A DNA stretch of 54,800 nucleotides from an uncultured Lachnospiraceae bacterium. Lineage in GTDB: Bacteria > Bacillota > Clostridia > Lachnospirales > Lachnospiraceae. This document shows, piece after piece, positions 51,221 to 54,800 of the stretch; within the stretch, counting starts at the first letter, position 1; each line of letters begins with the position of its first letter. The position numbers were made by a program, and so were the translations under genes. The notes beneath the pieces are model-generated. The model worked only from the letters and a program-made list of their open reading frames with translations, did not search any database and was not told where the DNA came from. The stretch is taken from the NCBI GenBank assembly GCA_902786205.1, contig CADABQ010000028.1, positions 1 through 54,800 on the forward strand. The letters run 5' to 3'.

Positions 51221-52978
51221 TTACTGACGTACCTTAATGTGTACTTCTCTAAGCTGCTGTTCTGACACTTCGTTTGGTGCTCCGCACATCAAATCCTGTG
51301 CATTACCATTCATTGGGAATGGAATAATCTCACGAATGTTCTCTTCTTCACGAAGAAGCATGATCATACGGTCGATACCAGGTGCCATACCTGCATGTGG
51401 TGGTGCGCCGAACTGGAATGCATTGTATAATGCTCCAAATTTCTCTTTCAGGTCTTCTTCTGTATAACCAGCAATTTCGAAGGCTTTTACCATGATAGCA
51501 AGGTCATGGTTACGCACAGCTCCAGAAGATAATTCCACACCATTACATACAATATCATACTGGTATGCCAAAATTTCTTCAGGGTCTTTGTTTTCCAAAG
51601 CTTCTAAGCCACCCTGTGGCATTGAGAATGGATTGTGTGTAAAGATAATCTTCTTTTCCTCTTCGTCATATTCATACATTGGGAAATCATTTACAAAGCA
51701 GAAACGATATGCATTCTTTTCTAATAAATCCAAACGTGCTCCCAATTCATTTCGAAGCTGTCCTGCATAGTTCGCAGCCTTCTTCTCTGTATCTGCAATA
51801 AAGAAAATAGTATCTCCAACTTCCAATCCTGCAAGCTCTCTCATTTCCACTTTCATGTCATCTGGAATAAACTTGTCAATTGGTCCCTTGTAAGATAAAT
51901 CTTCTTTTACCTCTAAATATCCTAAACCACCCATTCCAATTGACTGTGCAAATTTAAGAAGCTTCTCATGGAAACCTTTTGACATATCTGCGTGTACCTT
52001 AATGGCACGAACTGTTTTCTTATGAAATGGTTTAAAAGTACATCTCTGGAAAAATTCTGTTACATCAATAATACGCAATGGATTTCTAAGGTCTGGCTTA
52101 TCAGAACCAAACTCTAACATAGCCTGCTTATAGCTAATCACAGGATATGGTGCCTGTGTAACGGTAGCACCTTCTGGTGCAAATTTTTCAAATGTTGCTG
52201 TAAGAACAGCTTCTCCTACGCGGAATACATCTTCCTGTGTTGCAAAACTCATCTCAAAATCCAACTGGTAAAATTCACCTGGTGAACGGTCTGCTCTGGC
52301 ATCCTCATCACGGAAACATGGTGCAATCTGGAAATACTTATCGAAACCAGATACCATTAACAACTGTTTATACTGCTGTGGTGCCTGTGGCAATGCATAA
52401 AACTTTCCTTTGTATTTTCTTGATGGAACAATATAATCTCTTGCACCCTCTGGAGAAGATGCACAAAGAATTGGAGTTTGTATCTCTAAAAATCCCATTT
52501 CAGACATTTTCTGACGTAAGAAACTAATCACATTCGAGCGGAAAATCATGTTGTCTTTTACTTTTTTGTTTCTCAAATCTAAGTAACGATATTTCAAACG
52601 TAAATCTTCACGAATTTCCTTTGATGTCATAATTTCGAATGGGAGCTGTGTATATACTTTTCCTAATACATCAATCGTCTTTGCATCTAACTCAATTGTT
52701 CCTGTTGGAATCTTTGGGTTGTATGTCTCTTCATCACGATGCTCAATCAAACCTTCTACGGAAATACAGTCTTCTTTATTGATTCCCTCTAATAAAGCTG
52801 CATCACGAATAACAACCTGCAATACTCCATACATATCTCTTAAATCAATAAAAGATACTCCACCATGGTCACGGATATTTTCTACCCATCCACAGACACG
52901 AAGTGTCTGGTCAACGTCTTTTTCTGTAATTTCATTCAACATACGATTACGATACTGATTGTTCGTATTTGTTTCCAT
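51221..52978 (-). CDS. aspS: Aspartyl-tRNA synthetase
   Basis: The 585-residue class II synthetase of bacterial type has an N-terminal OB-fold (VCGWVENIRDHGGVSFIDLRD), motif 2 FRDEDARADRSPGEFYQLD, the bacterial GAD insertion (about 290-410) and motif 3 GAPPHAGMAPGIDRMIMLL. It charges tRNA-Asp with aspartate (possibly also tRNA-Asn if asparaginyl-tRNA synthetase is absent, which this window cannot show). Its leader contains a T-box, so it is induced by uncharged tRNA. dus follows directly. Confidence 0.98.
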   Translation of the reverse strand: METNTNNQYRNRMLNEITEKDVDQTLRVCGWVENIRDHGGVSFIDLRDMYGVLQVVIRDAALLEGINKEDCISVEGLIEHRDEETYNPKIPTGTIELDAKTIDVLGKVYTQLPFEIMTSKEIREDLRLKYRYLDLRNKKVKDNMIFRSNVISFLRQKMSEMGFLEIQTPILCASSPEGARDYIVPSRKYKGKFYALPQAPQQYKQLLMVSGFDKYFQIAPCFRDEDARADRSPGEFYQLDFEMSFATQEDVFRVGEAVLTATFEKFAPEGATVTQAPYPVISYKQAMLEFGSDKPDLRNPLRIIDVTEFFQRCTFKPFHKKTVRAIKVHADMSKGFHEKLLKFAQSIGMGGLGYLEVKEDLSYKGPIDKFIPDDMKVEMRELAGLEVGDTIFFIADTEKKAANYAGQLRNELGARLDLLEKNAYRFCFVNDFPMYEYDEEEKKIIFTHNPFSMPQGGLEALENKDPEEILAYQYDIVCNGVELSSGAVRNHDLAIMVKAFEIAGYTEEDLKEKFGALYNAFQFGAPPHAGMAPGIDRMIMLLREEENIREIIPFPMNGNAQDLMCGAPNEVSEQQLREVHIKVRQ

Positions 52979-53033
52979 TTTATATCTCCTTTCTTTAGAA
53001 CAAAGTGGCCAACTCTCTATATCCCTATAAAGT

Positions 53034-53295
53034 AAAAAAACGCCCTGAATACTTAAATGTATTCAGGGCGAACTTATCTATGTCCGCGGTACCACCCGAT
53101 TTACTGTTTCACAGTCACTCATTGGTCTTAAACCTGTTGCTTAACGCGCAACTACGTCGCACCTACTAAAAAAATTGTTCGGATTGCAGCTCGAAAGTGT
53201 TATTCATACAAATTCACTTTACAAAGTTCTCACTATCCTTTGCTCACTGGAAACGATAATTTGTACTACTTCTCTTTGTCATAGCCATTTTTACT
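53034..53295 (-). promoter_or_regulatory. T-box leader of aspS-dus
   Basis: The T-box sequence GGGTGGTACCGCGG (53084-53097, minus strand) is diagnostic. It is followed by a terminator with the 12-base stem CGCCCTGAATAC/GTATTCAGGGCG and T7 (53034-53070). About 200 bases of Stem I to III lie upstream. Uncharged tRNA (expected tRNA-Asp) would stabilise the antiterminator. I could not assign the specifier codon with confidence. Confidence 0.92.
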
Positions 53296-53301
53296 AAAAA
53301 A

Positions 53302-53330
53302 TTATATGCTATTTTACAATAAAAGTCAAC
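53302..53330 (-). promoter_or_regulatory. Promoter of the aspS T-box transcript
   Basis: TTGACT, a 17-base spacer and TATAAT on the minus strand, placing the transcription start close to 53295, where the T-box leader begins. Confidence 0.8.
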
Positions 53331-53399
53331 TGTGAAAAAGGGTATTTCACCGATTTTCACTTGCAGATTTCGGTTTTCTACAAAATTCAATTATCTTTC

Positions 53400-53669
53400 C
53401 TATTTATACTCTTTAAAACCACTTAATTTCGCAGAATTCCACATTCTGTCCATCATTTCTTCTGTATAACCAGTAAATTCCGTTTGTATCACCGTATTTT
53501 CCAGCAATTGAATTTTTCTATTTCTATCTTCAATTTGAACAAGAAAATTCCTTGCTGGTACTTTGTTGCTTTTTTCCCTATTGCACGCTGGACATGACAA
53601 TACGAAATTAAACAATGACCAGATATGATTTTCCGTAAGATTATATTCCGTTATCGTACCTTGCTTCAA
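53400..53669 (-). pseudogene. HNH endonuclease remnant (C-terminal part)
   Basis: A frame of about 89 codons from a TTG carries NHIWSLFNFVLSCPACNREKSNKVP, the second half of an HNH motif (Asn, then CxxC, Asn and Lys). The first half with the catalytic His-His pair is missing, and a stop lies just upstream in frame. Upstream DNA in the next frame gives only a short run (WMRFEARYDNG). It is probably a decayed HNH nuclease from a defence or phage locus. It lies next to a shortened DUF1016 nuclease gene. Confidence 0.65.
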
Positions 53670-53740
53670 ATCTCATCCAGCCATAAAAATCCACCCTAAA
53701 ATATCAGTCTTTTGCTATCTGTAGCATTTTTGATAAATTG

Positions 53741-54688
53741 TCAATTCACACCACCTGTTTCTTCTTCCATCCATTCCTTCATTTTTTTCTGCAACAGTTG
53801 CTTATCTGGCAAATATAACTGGTACTTTGAAGCATATATATTGGAATTTTCTGGAAGTGTCAATTCTACAACCGCATCATTTTTATCCGGGCACAACAGA
53901 ATTCCAATTGTCGGATTTTCAAACTCCTGTTTTTCATAACGGTCATAATAGTTTACATACATCTGCATCTGCCCCAAATCTTGATGTTTCAGTTTTTCTG
54001 TTTTCAAATCAAACAAAACAAAGCATTGTAACAGCCGATTATAAAACACAAGATCCACCCTAAAATGCTCTTCCTGAAAAGTAAAACGTTTCTGTCGTGC
54101 CACAAATGCAAAACCTGTCCCTAGTTCGAGTAAAAATTCCTGTAAATGGTCAATCAAACGACTCTCCAGGTCTGTTTCAGAAAAATCTACTTTTTCATCT
54201 AAACCCGAAAATTCTAATACATACGGATCCTTTACAATATCCCCTGGTTTTTCTACAATCTGTCCCTTTTGAGACGCTGCTAAGATTTTATCTTTATCCT
54301 TTCCAAGCAATAATCTCTCATACAAAGAACTTCCATATTGTCTCTGTAGCTCCCTTTTTCCCCATCCCTCTTTCAATGACTGCATTTCATAAAAATTTCT
54401 TTCATCTTTATTTTCAATTCTCATTAAAATCAAGTAATGGGACCAGGACAAATGAAACGGTGGTTCTTTTTCAAAATTCGTAACCAGTGGTTGCGATTTT
54501 TCAAGAGCGAATTTCGTAACCGCTGGTTCCGAAATTCGTTCTTGATATGTCAAGTAAAATTTCCGAATGTTCGTTAATGTTGCAACAGAAAAACCTTTTC
54601 CAAACTCCTTATTCAACACATCTGATAATGTTATTAATACTTTTTTTCCATACTGGGCTCTACTTTCTCCATCCTGCTGTTCTTCCAT
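53741..54688 (-). CDS. YhcG/DUF1016-family PDDEXK nuclease-domain protein, possibly 5'-shortened
   Basis: This 315-residue protein is of the DUF1016 (YhcG, PDDEXK_9-like) family. The N-terminal helical domain starts EQQDGESRAQYGKKVLITLSD and has FGKGFSVATLTNIRKFY; the C-terminal nuclease fold has FRVDLVFYNRLLQCFVLFDLKTE, the D-x(n)-D/E-x-K signature. Homologues begin about 25-30 residues earlier. Here the homology seems to continue upstream of the ATG (VNRRIG) until a TAG seven codons before it. AGGAG does precede this ATG, so a shortened protein may still be made. Family members are linked to restriction-modification loci. The neighbouring HNH remnant supports a decayed defence island. Confidence 0.8.
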   Translation of the reverse strand: MEEQQDGESRAQYGKKVLITLSDVLNKEFGKGFSVATLTNIRKFYLTYQERISEPAVTKFALEKSQPLVTNFEKEPPFHLSWSHYLILMRIENKDERNFYEMQSLKEGWGKRELQRQYGSSLYERLLLGKDKDKILAASQKGQIVEKPGDIVKDPYVLEFSGLDEKVDFSETDLESRLIDHLQEFLLELGTGFAFVARQKRFTFQEEHFRVDLVFYNRLLQCFVLFDLKTEKLKHQDLGQMQMYVNYYDRYEKQEFENPTIGILLCPDKNDAVVELTLPENSNIYASKYQLYLPDKQLLQKKMKEWMEEETGGVN

Positions 54689-54707
54689 TCCTATTCTCCT
54701 ATTGACC

Positions 54708-54760
54708 TGCTATAATTAAGTTGTAACACCAAGTGATAGTTTGCTATAATCAAACTACAA
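54708..54760. repeat. Two direct repeats, 34-bp period, upstream of the DUF1016 gene
   Basis: TGCTATAATTAAGTTGTAA (54708-54726) and TGCTATAATCAAACTACAA (54742-54760) agree at 14 of 19 positions, with only transitions between them. They may be protein-binding sites or tandem plus-strand -10-like sequences. The window ends too soon to see more copies. Confidence 0.55.
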
Positions 54761-54800
54761 GTCCAGCTAATAAATGTCAATAGCAAAATGAAAAAATATT

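Overview
The window looks like a chromosomal segment of a low-G+C anaerobic Bacillota, most likely a Lachnospiraceae-type gut Clostridium. The evidence is the dnaG-rpoD-trmK-nif3 gene order, an oxygen-sensitive class III ribonucleotide reductase (nrdD, nrdG), a T-box leader on aspS, RsiV/SigV signalling, and two very large secreted GH13 starch enzymes with carbohydrate-binding and Ig-like modules. No species can be assigned. Most genes lie on the minus strand.

Layout. 1-233: a strong minus-strand promoter with a leader that reads out of the window, possibly for an rRNA operon. 234-4491: an SGNH/MBOAT O-acetylation pair beside an ECF sigma factor and its RsiV-type anti-sigma factor. 4739-6403: a TGS-domain nucleoside kinase. 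6496-10943: nif3, trmK, rpoD and dnaG. 11096-19695: a 1842-residue secreted amylase/amylopullulanase, queH, a cohesin-like membrane-anchored protein and an SH3b protein. 19730-23269: two tandem, divergent pairs of isopropylmalate-dehydratase-type subunits in one operon. 23433-26483: purM-purN-purD. 26607-30508: an M29-like peptidase, a frameshifted thioesterase, dut and nrdG. 30716-34717: a secreted alpha-amylase with CBM26. 37903-40032: nrdD, with two NrdR boxes upstream. 40532-44032: plus-strand membrane proteins, including a Gpi18/PIG-V-like mannosyltransferase. 44359-46515: a large multipass membrane protein. 46889-50188: a degenerate-ATPase/TPR/GAF/GGDEF diguanylate cyclase. 50290-52978: dus and aspS behind a T-box. 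53400-54688: remnants of an HNH nuclease and of a DUF1016/YhcG-type nuclease.

The most unusual stretch is 35571-37886, between a hypothetical gene and nrdD. It is bounded by near-perfect 27-bp terminal inverted repeats that begin TGTT. Clusters of the same 20-bp motif (three on the left, five on the right) lie in opposing orientation, the pattern expected of TnsB/TniA-type (Tn7-like) transposon ends. No transposase remains. Inside are a 5'-truncated helicase-associated-domain gene and a compact unit in the order promoter, repeat-containing structured RNA, intrinsic terminator, ribosome-binding site, and a 215-residue protein that resembles PBECR4 (BECR-fold) nucleases. That order is the architecture of type III toxin-antitoxin systems (ToxIN, CptIN, TenpIN), but the RNA repeat (35 nt at an 82-nt period) and the toxin family look different. 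I regard this as the best candidate for an undescribed system.

Other points of note: a 139-bp repeat present twice (29847-29985 and 44156-44294, one mismatch) with a degenerate relative at about 40405; a SigV-type promoter match in front of sigV; and several well-formed promoters and terminators that define the transcription units.
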